The translations under genes and the position numbers were made by a program. From an uncultured Bacteroidales bacterium (GTDB taxonomy: Bacteria > Bacteroidota > Bacteroidia > Bacteroidales > FEN-979): a stretch of 48,922 nucleotides of DNA. Shown one piece after another: positions 17,586-24,848 of this stretch. The notes under the pieces were generated by a model. The model ran no database searches, was not told the origin of the DNA, and worked only from the letters and a program-made list of their open reading frames with translations. The stretch covers positions 1 through 48,922 of the forward strand of contig CAIMWF010000019.1 in the NCBI GenBank assembly GCA_903845055.1. Direction: 5' to 3'. Within the stretch, counting starts at the first letter, position 1. The number at the start of each line of letters is the position of its first letter.

Positions 17586-17660
17586 TGGGATGTGAGGGAG
17601 TCGAACCCACGACCCCCGCCCTGTCAAGGCGATGCTCTAAACCAACTGAGCTAACATCCC
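17586..17660 (-). tRNA. tRNA-Val (GAC)
   Basis: A 75-base cloverleaf. The acceptor arm is GGGATGT/ACATCCC, the D-arm carries GCTC/GAGC, the anticodon stem TCGCC/GGCGG encloses the loop TTGACAG (anticodon GAC), and the T-arm has GTGGGTTCGAACCCAC. CCA is not encoded. The gene is monocistronic, between its own promoter-like box and an intrinsic terminator. Confidence 0.96.
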
Positions 17661-17669
17661 ATGGGGGTG

Positions 17670-17677
17670 CAAAGATA
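17670..17677 (-). promoter_or_regulatory. -7 box for tRNA-Val
   Basis: The minus strand reads TATCTTTG, a full match to TAnnTTTG, 9 bases upstream of the tRNA 5' end. No good TTG is found 19-21 bases further upstream. Confidence 0.5.
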
Positions 17678-17710
17678 TCAAAAGTTTCGAAAACGGGAAA
17701 AGGCAACATA

Positions 17711-17790
17711 ATTAAAAATTAAAAATTACGGGGCTTTTCACTCGTCATTCGTCACTCGTCACTCAAATCGTAAATCGTAAATCGTAAATT
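17711..17790. repeat. Run of three heptamer tandem families
   Basis: In order there are AAAAATT units (17713-17729), CACTCGT/CATTCGT units (17739-17763) and AAATCGT units (17765-17788). The last is the inverse complement of the TTTACGA family. All lie in the spacer between tRNA-Val and the flavin-reductase-like gene. Confidence 0.85.
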
Positions 17791-17795
17791 ACAAA

Positions 17796-18293
17796 TTATC
17801 CCCTGAATATCCCTCGGATTTCCCCATAATAAACCATATGAAAATCCCTCAGCGGGTAATTCCGGGTTAAGATGGCCGGGTTGAGGGTGGCGGGATCGAG
17901 CGGGTGGCGGTGGACGATGCGGCATTCGAAATGGAGGCTGGATTCTGCGATGAAACTGGAATCGCCCCGCAGCCCCTTTTCCATATGAAAGTTACACATT
18001 TCAACTTTGTCGGTGTCGCGCCCCGACCGGGTGCCGCAGATGGCCAGCTCCTTTGTAAAGGAATCGGGCAGCACGCAAACCGAGAAATCGCGGGCGGCCT
18101 CCATCAGGCTGAAAGTATAGCGCGTCGGCCTGACCAGCACCGTCATGATCTGCCGGTGCCATATATACCCCAGGGTTCCCCAGCCGATGGTCATCGGGTT
18201 CGGGGGATCGCCGGCCACCAGCAATATCCCGTCCCCGTCCAGTTTGTCGAGTGTTTCTTTGAATACGTCGAAAAAATCCGCCTCCTGTCGCAT
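17796..18293 (-). CDS. Flavin reductase-like FMN-binding split-barrel protein
   Basis: A 165-residue cytoplasmic protein of the flavin reductase-like family. Hallmarks are GDPPNPMTIGWGTLGYIWHRQIMT in the flavin-binding strand-turn region (about 28-51), VLVRPTRYT (52-60) and FSVCVLPDSF (70-79), then CGTRSGRDTDKV near residue 86. Family members bind FMN and either reduce free flavin with NAD(P)H or serve unknown redox roles; the partner cannot be told. It is transcribed away from the dipeptidyl peptidase gene and its start is 54 bases from that gene's ATG. The end of the gene abuts the heptamer repeat array. Confidence 0.88.
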   Translation of the reverse strand: MRQEADFFDVFKETLDKLDGDGILLVAGDPPNPMTIGWGTLGYIWHRQIMTVLVRPTRYTFSLMEAARDFSVCVLPDSFTKELAICGTRSGRDTDKVEMCNFHMEKGLRGDSSFIAESSLHFECRIVHRHPLDPATLNPAILTRNYPLRDFHMVYYGEIRGIFRG

Positions 18294-18300
18294 AATTAGC

Positions 18301-18308
18301 TATTTTTG
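18301..18308 (+). promoter_or_regulatory. Candidate -7 box for the dipeptidyl peptidase gene
   Basis: TATTTTTG matches TAnnTTTG, about 40 bases before the chosen ATG at 18348. A -33 TTG at the usual distance is missing, so this is weak support. It also argues against an upstream start at 18306, which would lie inside the box. Confidence 0.35.
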
Positions 18309-18347
18309 ATTCTCAAAATTAACCCTATTTCCCAACCCTTTTCACGT

Positions 18348-20576
18348 ATGAACCATAGAATTATCAACATTCTTCTCCCGGTTTTCCTGGTTTTGCTGCA
18401 GGTTGCCGCGACGGCGCAGCAGGGCAAAAAGAGCATCGCCCTCGATGACATCTACAAGGCCCGCAAATTCGGATCCAGGGGGGTACCCGGCCTGCGGTCG
18501 ATGAACGACGGCGAACACTACTGCCAGATGAAAAAGGACAGCATCAACTTATACGAATATAAGACGGGGCTGTTGTCATCCACCCTGGTGACATCGAAAA
18601 AACTGGTCCCCGCCGGCGATACCGTACCCATCGAAATGGGCAGTTTCGAATTCAGCGATGATGAATCGAAGATACTGTTTGCAACCGCCGATGAGGCCAT
18701 CTACCGCCGGTCGTCGAAGGCAAATTATTTTGTTTACGATCTGAAAACCGAAAAGTTGTCTCCGCTGTCAAAAAACGGGAAGCAGCGGCTGGCAACTTTT
18801 TCGCCCGACGGGAACAAGGTCGCCTTCGTGCGGGACAACAATCTTTTTATCAGGAGCCGTGTCGGTCTGTTTGAAGCAGGTGGGAGAGGGGATCTCGGGG
18901 AATCCGATGTTGAAAACAAAGTCACCACCGACGGCAAGGTCAACGAGATCATCAATGGGGCCACCGACTGGGTGTACGAGGAGGAGTTCGAGTTTTCAAA
19001 GGCTTTCTGCTGGTCGCCCGACGGGAAAAAAATCGCCTTTTACCGTTTCGACGAAAGCAAAGTAAAGGAATACCAGCTGACCTATTACGGCGACCTATAC
19101 CCGGAACAGTACAAATACAAATATCCCAAGGCGGGTGAAGACAATTCGGTCGTGGGAATCTATGTCTATGACCTGGAAACAAAAAAGATCACCACGGTTG
19201 ACATCGGAAAGGAAACCGATCAGTACATCCCCAGGATCAAATGGACCGAGGATGCGAACACCCTGGCCCTGTACCGGATGAACCGCCACCAGGACAAGCT
19301 CGAACTGCTGCTGGCCGATGCCGCGAACGGGCAGACGAAGGTGATCTACACCGAGGAAAACAAGTATTACATCGAGATCGACGACCACTGGCACTTCCTC
19401 AAAAACAAGAAGGAGTTCCTCCTCACCAGCGAGCGCGACGGGTACCGCCACATATACCTGTACGACCTGTCGGGAAAACTGGTGCGCCAGCTCACCAAGG
19501 GCAAATGGGAGGTGACCGATGTGATCGGCGTCGATGAGAAAAACGGGCTGGTCTATTACGCCTGCAACGAAACCTCGCCCATGGACAAGGATATCTGTTG
19601 CGTAACCCTCGACGGGAAGAAGACAACGAAGCTCAGCACCCGCAAAGGGACCAATTCCGCCGAGTTCAGCAAAACCTTCACCTGGTACCTGGGCCGCTGG
19701 TCCGACATCAACACTCCCTCTTACAGCGCGGTGTACAAGGCAAACGGCGAGGAGGTGCGGATGCTGCAGGACAATGCGAAACTGAAGGAGACCATGGTAC
19801 AGTACCAGTTCGGGAAGACCGAATTCTTCAGCTTCACCACCCCCGACGGGACGGTGCTGAACGGGTGGATGCTGAAACCACCCGATTTCGACACGGCGAA
19901 ACGGTACCCGGTGCTGTTCACTATTTACGGCGGGCCGGGATCGCAGACCGTCAACAACAGCTGGGGCAGCGCTTCGTCGTGGAACCAGATGTGGGCCCAG
20001 CACGGGATCATCGTGGTGTCGGTCGACAACCGCGGAACCGGCGGTAGGGGAGAGGTGTTTAAAAAATGCACCTACCTGCAGCTTGGTAAATTTGAAACCG
20101 CCGACCAGATCGAGGCGGCGAAGTACCTGAGCACCCTTCCCTATGTGGATAAGGCCCGGATCGGCATGTGGGGCTGGAGCTTCGGGGGCTATCTCACCCT
20201 GTCGTGCCTGACCAAAGGGGCCGATTATTTCAGTTTCGGCGTGGCGGTTGCCCCCGTGACCAACTGGAAATATTACGACAACATATACACCGAGCGATTC
20301 ATGCGCACGCCGAAGGAAAACAACGGAGGGTACGAGGACAATTCGCCGGTGAACCATGCCGCCGAACTTAAAGGAAAGCTTCTGCTCATCTGCGGGATGG
20401 CCGACGACAACGTGCACCCGCAGAACTCGTACGATATGGTCACCGCGCTGGTAGGGGCCGACAAGCAGTTCGAATCGCAGTTCTATCCCAACAGCAACCA
20501 TGGGATCTATGCCGGGAAAAACACCACGTGGCATTTGTATAAGAGAATGAGCAATTTTATCTTTACTAATCTTTAG
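18348..20576 (+). CDS. S9 family X-Pro dipeptidyl peptidase IV-like, exported
   Basis: A 742-residue serine peptidase. The ATG at 18348 is chosen because it gives a signal peptide at once (IINILLPVFLVLLQVAATAQ); a start at 18306 would add 14 residues before it. The N-terminal propeller includes DWVYEEEFEFSKAFCWSPDG near residues 206-226, the double-Glu loop that binds the substrate amino terminus in DPP-IV. The C-terminal alpha/beta hydrolase has the GWSFGGY nucleophile elbow (Ser near 611), GMADDNVHP (Asp near 687) and SNHGIY (His near 718). It should remove X-Pro dipeptides from peptides in the periplasm, as in peptide-using Bacteroidota. The Glu pair supports true dipeptidyl activity rather than acylaminoacyl peptidase. 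Confidence 0.93.
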   Translation: MNHRIINILLPVFLVLLQVAATAQQGKKSIALDDIYKARKFGSRGVPGLRSMNDGEHYCQMKKDSINLYEYKTGLLSSTLVTSKKLVPAGDTVPIEMGSFEFSDDESKILFATADEAIYRRSSKANYFVYDLKTEKLSPLSKNGKQRLATFSPDGNKVAFVRDNNLFIRSRVGLFEAGGRGDLGESDVENKVTTDGKVNEIINGATDWVYEEEFEFSKAFCWSPDGKKIAFYRFDESKVKEYQLTYYGDLYPEQYKYKYPKAGEDNSVVGIYVYDLETKKITTVDIGKETDQYIPRIKWTEDANTLALYRMNRHQDKLELLLADAANGQTKVIYTEENKYYIEIDDHWHFLKNKKEFLLTSERDGYRHIYLYDLSGKLVRQLTKGKWEVTDVIGVDEKNGLVYYACNETSPMDKDICCVTLDGKKTTKLSTRKGTNSAEFSKTFTWYLGRWSDINTPSYSAVYKANGEEVRMLQDNAKLKETMVQYQFGKTEFFSFTTPDGTVLNGWMLKPPDFDTAKRYPVLFTIYGGPGSQTVNNSWGSASSWNQMWAQHGIIVVSVDNRGTGGRGEVFKKCTYLQLGKFETADQIEAAKYLSTLPYVDKARIGMWGWSFGGYLTLSCLTKGADYFSFGVAVAPVTNWKYYDNIYTERFMRTPKENNGGYEDNSPVNHAAELKGKLLLICGMADDNVHPQNSYDMVTALVGADKQFESQFYPNSNHGIYAGKNTTWHLYKRMSNFIFTNL

Positions 20577-20589
20577 GGAAGAAAATTCA

Positions 20590-20748
20590 ATTTACGATTT
20601 ACGATTTACGATTTACGATTTTGGATAAAACTGTCAATGATCGTTCATCCTTATGAATGGGGGACCGAAAATACAATACTGAAATATGATAAACGGGGTC
20701 CGTTATCAAAGCACATTAATCGTAAATCGTAAATCGTAAATCGTAAAT
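20590..20748. mobile_element. MITE-like element: 31-bp inverted repeats of TTTACGA around a 97-bp core
   Basis: The left arm (20590-20620) contains four TTTACGA units. The right arm (20718-20748) is its perfect 31-bp inverse complement. The 97-bp core has no gene but contains a GGACC/GGTCC pair. The element lies between the dipeptidyl peptidase gene and the rpsU promoter. Mobility is an inference from the structure; no target-site duplication could be identified. Confidence 0.5.
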
Positions 20749-20768
20749 CCTTATTTCCCCGGTTAATA

Positions 20769-20800
20769 TTTGGAAATCCGAAATTACTATTGTACTTTTG
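20769..20800 (+). promoter_or_regulatory. Promoter of rpsU-xerC-hpf
   Basis: TTTG at 20769-20772 and TACTTTTG at 20793-20800 are separated by exactly 20 bases. The match to the Bacteroidota -33/-7 pattern is strong. The leader before the rpsU ATG is about 45-50 bases. Confidence 0.8.
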
Positions 20801-20853
20801 CAGCCCTATTTAAAAATACAGTATTCACATTAACAAGAAAGCGAAGGAACAGC

Positions 20854-21051
20854 ATGATTATCGTACCTGTTAAAGAAGGCGAAAGCATTGACAGATCTTT
20901 GAAAAAACTGAAAAGGAAATTCGAGAAGACGGGCGTTGTTAAAGAGCTCCGTGAGCGTCAGAAGTTTACCAAACCCTCTGTAAAGCACAGGGAAGCCGTC
21001 AACAAAGCGATCTACATCCAGCATCTCCAGGACGAAGAAGCCGCCAAGTAA
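20854..21051 (+). CDS. rpsU: Small ribosomal subunit protein bS21
   Basis: A 65-residue protein of the 30S subunit with the family start MIIVPVKEGESIDRSLKKLK and a very basic helix. bS21 helps initiation complexes and lies near the mRNA exit region. In Bacteroidota the ribosome occludes its own anti-Shine-Dalgarno with bS21 and partners, which fits the lack of strong Shine-Dalgarno sites in this window. The ATG at 20854 is preferred over an in-frame one at 20770, because the latter would overlap the -7 box. It is the first gene of the rpsU-xerC-hpf transcript. Confidence 0.96.
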   Translation: MIIVPVKEGESIDRSLKKLKRKFEKTGVVKELRERQKFTKPSVKHREAVNKAIYIQHLQDEEAAK

Positions 21052-21154
21052 AAGCTTTATTTTTATCAGGAGAAATTTTGTTTCCGGTAAATTTCATCGT
21101 ATCTTTACGGTTGATTTGTTATCGGAAACACTCTGTTTACTATTTCTTTGACTG

Positions 21155-22030
21155 GTGAAGGAACGCTTTCTTGCATATATCAAGTTTGAAAAACGGTATT
21201 CTTCCAACACCGTAACCGCCTACCAAACCGACCTGGATCAGTTTTTCGGCTATCTGCAGCAGCAATACAACATTTCTGACATTTCCCTGGTCAATCCCCC
21301 GATAATCAGATCGTGGCTTGTTTACCTGATGGAAGGCAGGACCGGGGCACGATCGGTGAACCGCAAACTTTCAGCCCTCAAATCGTTTTATAAATTCCTC
21401 CTGAGGGAGGGTGTCCTGGCTGAAAACCCCATGCGGAAGATCATCTCCCCCAAAGTTCCGAAGCGGCTCCCTGCATTTATAGATAAAGATAAGATGGAGG
21501 TGCTGCTTGACCATGTTGAATTCGGGGAGGGTTACCCGGGCATGCGCGACAGGATGATCGTGGAGATGTTTTACTCGACCGGGATGCGTTTGACAGAGCT
21601 CGTAAACCTGAAAGAAACGGATATTGATTTTCACCATGATACCTTAAAGGTACTCGGTAAACGAAATAAAGAGAGGCTGATCCCGTTCAGTAGGAAATTC
21701 GAATCCATGCTGATCGCCTATATGGAGGAGAAGCGAAAAAATTTCGGTGTCAGCATTGATCTTTTTCTGACTGACAAAGGAAAAAAGATCTATACGAAGA
21801 TGGTTTACCGCATTGTAACGCGGTACCTCGGGGAGGTGACCACGATGGAGAAAAAGAGTCCGCATGTATTGCGCCACACTTTTGCCACACATCTCCTCAA
21901 CAACGGGGCGGAACTGAACGCCGTCAAGGAACTCCTGGGCCACGCCAGTCTGGCGGCCACCCAGGTTTATACACACAATACAATTGATAAATTGAAGAGA
22001 ATCTACAAACAAGCCCATCCAAAGGCTTAA
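21155..22030 (+). CDS. xerC: Xer-type tyrosine recombinase
   Basis: A 291-residue site-specific recombinase starting with GTG. The N-terminal SAM-like DNA-binding domain is at about 1-85. The catalytic domain has Arg145 (STGMRLTEL), Lys169 (VLGKRNK), His237 and Arg240 (HVLRHTF), His263 (LGHASL) and nucleophile Tyr272 (VYTH). The set is complete, so the enzyme should resolve chromosome dimers at dif together with a partner. The gene lies between rpsU and hpf, 104 bases after one and 16 before the other, a fixed arrangement in Bacteroidota that supports a housekeeping Xer rather than an integrase. The choice between XerC and XerD cannot be made with certainty. Confidence 0.9.
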   Translation: MKERFLAYIKFEKRYSSNTVTAYQTDLDQFFGYLQQQYNISDISLVNPPIIRSWLVYLMEGRTGARSVNRKLSALKSFYKFLLREGVLAENPMRKIISPKVPKRLPAFIDKDKMEVLLDHVEFGEGYPGMRDRMIVEMFYSTGMRLTELVNLKETDIDFHHDTLKVLGKRNKERLIPFSRKFESMLIAYMEEKRKNFGVSIDLFLTDKGKKIYTKMVYRIVTRYLGEVTTMEKKSPHVLRHTFATHLLNNGAELNAVKELLGHASLAATQVYTHNTIDKLKRIYKQAHPKA

Positions 22031-22045
22031 AAAAAGGAGGTCTGA

Positions 22046-22345
22046 ATGAACGTTAAAATTAATTCTGTCCATTTCAAGGCTGACAGGAAACTGGAAGCTT
22101 TCATCAATGACAAACTTGAAAAACTGCATATGTTTTTTGAAGGGGTGATCGGTAGCGAGGTAATTTTAAAAACGGAAAACACCGAAACCAGGGAGAATAA
22201 GATTGCCGAAGTCAGGCTGATCATCAAGGGATACGATCTTTTTGCCAAGAAGGAGGCCGCCACATTCGAGGCTGCCATCGACCTTGCATCTGAAGCCTTA
22301 CGCAAGCAACTGGTCAAGCATAAGGAAAAGGTCAGGGGGAACTGA
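22046..22345 (+). CDS. hpf: Ribosome hibernation promoting factor, short form
   Basis: A 99-residue YfiA/HPF-type protein (MNVKINSVHFKADRKLEAFI at the start, a basic C-terminal helix ending VKHKEKVRGN). The fold binds the decoding site of idle ribosomes and blocks tRNA and mRNA binding in slow growth. It is the short type without the long-HPF dimerisation tail. It is third in the rpsU-xerC-hpf operon, so bS21 and a hibernation factor share control. A strong terminator follows 18 bases after the stop. Confidence 0.93.
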   Translation: MNVKINSVHFKADRKLEAFINDKLEKLHMFFEGVIGSEVILKTENTETRENKIAEVRLIIKGYDLFAKKEAATFEAAIDLASEALRKQLVKHKEKVRGN

Positions 22346-22363
22346 TCCTCCTTCACCGAAATC

Positions 22364-22403
22364 AAAACGAAGGCAACCCGAAGAGAGTTGCCTTCGTTTT
22401 TTT
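22364..22403 (+). terminator. Intrinsic terminator after hpf
   Basis: AAAACGAAGGCAAC pairs with GTTGCCTTCGTTTT around a 9-base loop, with seven T at the end. It separates the rpsU operon from the tRNA-tuf transcript. Confidence 0.95.
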
Positions 22404-22493
22404 CGGAAAGGCCTGATGGACGCCATGTTCGGAGTTCGGCACAGCGTTTGTTAAAAAATAATCCCCTTTTTCAGCGTTTATTTGATAAAATGC

Positions 22494-22524
22494 TTGTTTT
22501 GTATTCAAATAGTTTATACTTTTG
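22494..22524 (+). promoter_or_regulatory. Promoter of the tRNA-tuf transcript
   Basis: TTG at 22494-22496 and TACTTTTG at 22517-22524 are separated by 20 bases, the same layout as the rpsU and tRNA-Asp promoters. The leader is about 20 bases before tRNA-Thr. No other promoter is visible before tuf, so the tRNAs and EF-Tu are probably made from one transcript. Confidence 0.8.
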
Positions 22525-22550
22525 CAGTCCTTTTCAAAAAAGGAACGATT

Positions 22551-22623
22551 GCCGATGTAGCTCAGCTGGTAGAGCAGCTGATTTGTAATCAGCTGGTCGG
22601 CGGTTCGAATCCGTCCATCGGCT
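22551..22623 (+). tRNA. tRNA-Thr (TGT)
   Basis: A 73-base cloverleaf. The acceptor GCCGATG/CATCGGC, D-arm GCTC/GAGC, anticodon stem GCTGA/TCAGC with loop TTTGTAA (anticodon TGT) and T-arm with GGTTCGAATCC are all intact. It is the first of four tRNAs before tuf. Confidence 0.96.
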
Positions 22624-22746
22624 CTGAACCCCGGGAACACAGCCGGGCCAGGAAGGAGAGAACGAGTTCATTGAATTCTTGAAGATCAAATGTGAGGCCG
22701 GCAGCTGCCGGAATTGTTGGCGGCCTGGAATCACATGGAAAAATTT

Positions 22747-22831
22747 GGGGGGATACCAGAGCGGTCAAATGGGGCAGACTGTAAATCTGTTGGCACAGCC
22801 TTCGGAGGTTCGAATCCTTCTCCCCCCACCA
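22747..22831 (+). tRNA. tRNA-Tyr (GTA)
   Basis: A class II tRNA with a long variable arm. The acceptor is GGGGGGA/TCCCCCC, the anticodon loop is CTGTAAA (GTA), the T-arm has GGTTCGAATCC, and CCA is encoded at 22829-22831. The 123 bases before it hold no gene I can support. Confidence 0.95.
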
Positions 22832-22840
22832 GGAAGCGGA

Positions 22841-22890
22841 ATGGCGATATGGCGAAATGGCGAAATTATTTCGCTACCTCGCTACCTCGC
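22841..22890. repeat. Octamer tandems ATGGCGAA and TACCTCGC with a palindrome
   Basis: ATGGCGAT/ATGGCGAA units run from 22841. TACCTCGC units run to about 22890. Between them GCGAAATTATTTCGC (22860-22874) is a perfect palindrome with a single central base. The array lies between tRNA-Tyr and tRNA-Gly. Confidence 0.7.
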
Positions 22891-22909
22891 AACTTCGCTG
22901 CTTATTTCT

Positions 22910-22982
22910 GCGGAAGTAGCTCATTTGGTAGAGCGGAAGCCTTCCAAGCTTCAGGTGGCGGGTTCGAGCCCCGTCTTCCGCT
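22910..22982 (+). tRNA. tRNA-Gly (TCC)
   Basis: A 73-base cloverleaf with acceptor GCGGAAG/CTTCCGC, anticodon stem GAAGC/GCTTC, loop CTTCCAA (anticodon TCC) and T-arm GGGTTCGAGCCC. It is 14 bases before the next tRNA. Confidence 0.96.
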
Positions 22983-22996
22983 CAGTAAACGACTAC

Positions 22997-23068
22997 GCCT
23001 TTGTAGCTCAGGGGTAGAGCACTTCCTTGGTAAGGAAGGGGTCAGCAGTTCAATTCTGCTCAAAGGCT
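22997..23068 (+). tRNA. tRNA-Thr (GGT)
   Basis: A 72-base cloverleaf with acceptor GCCTTTG/CAAAGGC, anticodon stem CTTCC/GGAAG, loop TTGGTAA (anticodon GGT) and T-arm AGTTCAATTCT. The short T-arm contains TTCAA rather than TTCGA. Together with the TGT tRNA it covers the ACC and ACA codons. Confidence 0.95.
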
Positions 23069-23072
23069 CACT

Positions 23073-23126
23073 TTGTAAAGACGCACCGCAGTGCCTGTAA
23101 AGACGCACTGCTGTGCGTCTTTACAA
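23073..23126. repeat. REP-like palindromic repeat between tRNA-Thr and tuf
   Basis: TGTAAAGACGCAC and GTGCGTCTTTACA form a 13-bp hairpin with loop TGCT (23096-23125). A further direct copy of the left arm (TTGTAAAGACGCAC) begins at 23073. Its core CACTGCTGTGCG is shared with the nusG-rplK spacer at about 25397. Confidence 0.75.
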
Positions 23127-23189
23127 GTCAAGACTTTCTAACTATCTTAATCAATAAACAGAAACATCACGTAATTAAACTTTAATAAA

Positions 23190-24377
23190 ATGGCTAAAGA
23201 AAAATTTGAACGCTCCAAACCGCATGTCAATGTTGGTACGATCGGCCACATTGATCATGGAAAAACCACGTTAACCGCTGCCATCACTTTAGTTCTGGCA
23301 GATAAGGGCTTATCCGAGTACAGGTCGTTTGACTCAATCGACAATGCGCCCGAGGAAAAAGCACGTGGAATCACGATTAACACCGCTCACATCGAGTATC
23401 AGACCGCAAACCGTCACTATGCGCACGTTGACTGCCCGGGACACGCCGACTATATCAAGAATATGGTCACCGGTGCTGCCCAGATGGACGGCGCCATCAT
23501 CGTGGTTGCCGCAACGGATGGTCCCATGCCACAGACCCGCGAACACATCCTGCTCGCCCGCCAGGTTGGTGTGCCCAAGCTCGTTGTCTTCATGAACAAA
23601 TGCGACAGTGTTGACGATCCCGAAATTCTCGAAATCGTTGAAATGGAAATCCGCGATCTCCTTACCTTCTACGGTTTCGACGGTGCAAACACCCCGGTCA
23701 TCCAGGGTTCTGCATTGGGCGGACTGAACAAGGAACCGAAGTGGGTTGAAAAAATCATGGAACTCATGGATGCAGTTGATACCTGGATCCCGCTGCCCCT
23801 CCGTGATGTTGACAAACCCTTCCTCATGCCTGTTGAAGACGTCTTCTCAATCACCGGCCGCGGCACCGTTGCAACCGGCAGAATTGAAACCGGCGTTATC
23901 AACACCGGCGATCCCGTTGAAATCATCGGGATGGGTGCTGAAAAAATGAAATCGGTTGTTACCGGTGTGGAAATGTTCCGCAAGATCCTCGACAGGGGTG
24001 AAGCCGGTGACAATGCAGGTCTGCTCCTTCGTGGTGTTGACAAGGAAGCGATCCGTCGCGGTATGGTTATTGCCAAACCGGGTTCGATCACTCCCCACAA
24101 ACAGTTCAAGGCTGAGATCTATGTTCTGAAGACACAGGAAGGTGGCCGTCATACCCCGTTCCACAACAAATACCGTCCCCAGTTCTATTTCCGCACCACA
24201 GACGTTACCGGTGAGATCCACCTCCCCGATGGCGTTGAAATGTGCATGCCTGGTGATAACATTACCATCAAGGTTGACCTGATCGCCGAGATCGCCATGA
24301 GCAAGGGACTCCGTTTCGCCATCCGCGAAGGCGGGCGTACCGTGGGTGCCGGCCAGGTGACCGAGATCCTTGACTAA
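23190..24377 (+). CDS. tuf: Elongation factor Tu
   Basis: A 395-residue translational GTPase that delivers aminoacyl-tRNA to the ribosome. The P-loop GHIDHGKT (18-25), the DCPGH switch II motif, NKCD (guanine recognition) and SALGG near 174 are intact, followed by the two beta-barrel domains; the C-terminus ends in [10 protein letters not shown]. Length and motifs match the housekeeping form. It lies behind four tRNA genes without its own visible promoter, and before tRNA-Trp and secE-nusG. This tRNA-tuf-tRNA-secE layout is conserved in many bacteria. Confidence 0.98.
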   Translation: MAKEKFERSKPHVNVGTIGHIDHGKTTLTAAITLVLADKGLSEYRSFDSIDNAPEEKARGITINTAHIEYQTANRHYAHVDCPGHADYIKNMVTGAAQMDGAIIVVAATDGPMPQTREHILLARQVGVPKLVVFMNKCDSVDDPEILEIVEMEIRDLLTFYGFDGANTPVIQGSALGGLNKEPKWVEKIMELMDAVDTWIPLPLRDVDKPFLMPVEDVFSITGRGTVATGRIETGVINTGDPVEIIGMGAEKMKSVVTGVEMFRKILDRGEAGDNAGLLLRGVDKEAIRRGMVIAKPGSITPHKQFKAEIYVLKTQEGGRHTPFHNKYRPQFYFRTTDVTGEIHLPDGVEMCMPGDNITIKVDLIAEIAMSKGLRFAIREGGRTVGAGQVTEILD

Positions 24378-24380
24378 TTT

Positions 24381-24417
24381 GAAATAGCGAAATAGCGAAA
24401 CGCGAAATAGCGAAATC
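24381..24417. repeat. AAATAGCG octamer tandem after tuf
   Basis: Four copies of AAATAGCG, one of them altered to AAACGCG, begin 3 bases after the tuf stop. It is an octamer cousin of the heptamer arrays in other spacers. Confidence 0.8.
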
Positions 24418-24430
24418 ATAAAAACGATTG

Positions 24431-24478
24431 TTGATGCAATTTTGGCTGAAGGATCATCTTCAGACGAAATTGCATCAA
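24431..24478 (+). repeat. Two-tier hairpin between tuf and tRNA-Trp
   Basis: TTGATGCAATTT (24431-24442) and AAATTGCATCAA (24467-24478) are perfect 12-bp inverted copies. Inside them CTGAAG and CTTCAG pair around GATCAT. There is no T-run, so this looks like an RNA processing or stabilising structure rather than a terminator. One frame here (DAILAEGSSSDEIASNAKNKV) looks protein-like but has no start codon. Confidence 0.6.
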
Positions 24479-24504
24479 ATGCCAAAAATAAAGTTTAATT
24501 ACAC

Positions 24505-24577
24505 ACGGGTGTAGCTCAACTGGTAGAGTGGCGGTCTCCAAAACCGTAGGCTGTGGGTTCGATTCCTACCACCCGTG
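24505..24577 (+). tRNA. tRNA-Trp (CCA)
   Basis: A 73-base cloverleaf with acceptor ACGGGTG/CACCCGT, anticodon stem GCGGT/ACCGT, loop CTCCAAA (anticodon CCA) and T-arm GGGTTCGATTCCT. It ends 15 bases before secE, so it must be cut out of a transcript that includes secE-nusG. Confidence 0.96.
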
Positions 24578-24592
24578 CAAAACATTTTGAAA

Positions 24593-24787
24593 ATGGCTAA
24601 TAAAGTTGTCACCTATATTGAGGAAAGCTACGATGAGCTGATGCATAAGGTATCCTGGCCTACCTGGTCCGAATTGCAGGGCAGTGCCATTGTGGTATCC
24701 GTTGCATCGCTGATCATTGCAATCATCGTTTTTGCCATGGATGAAGTATTCAAAAACGTGCTGTTGCAATTTTACAAACTCTTTTAA
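24593..24787 (+). CDS. secE: Preprotein translocase subunit SecE
   Basis: A 64-residue single-span subunit of the SecYEG channel. The conserved amphipathic helix with HKVSWPTWSEL (around 18-28) comes before one transmembrane segment (AIVVSVASLIIAIIVFAM). This is the short form usual in Bacteroidota. The ATG at 24593 is chosen because an in-frame ATG at 24575 lies inside tRNA-Trp. It is followed by nusG after 61 bases. Confidence 0.95.
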   Translation: MANKVVTYIEESYDELMHKVSWPTWSELQGSAIVVSVASLIIAIIVFAMDEVFKNVLLQFYKLF

Positions 24788-24848
24788 TCCGTCAGGATTT
24801 CCAGAACCGGGCTAACTGTAATAATCTAGTAATAATCTCATTGTAAGC

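Noticed and set aside
19095-20534. A 479-codon open frame on the minus strand inside the dipeptidyl peptidase gene
   Set aside because: It is fully antisense to a gene with a complete catalytic motif set, and its composition reflects a GC-rich shadow frame.
20590-20748. CRISPR-like appearance of the TTTACGA runs
   Set aside because: Units are 7 bases with no unique spacers, so this is a tandem repeat, not a CRISPR array.
20770-20853. Upstream in-frame start for rpsU
   Set aside because: It overlaps the strong -7 promoter box, so it would precede the transcription start.
22679-23100. Several open frames across the tRNA cluster
   Set aside because: They read through intact cloverleaf tRNA genes and have no coding features.
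24575-24592. Upstream in-frame ATG for secE
   Set aside because: It is inside tRNA-Trp; the ATG at 24593 gives the normal SecE length.
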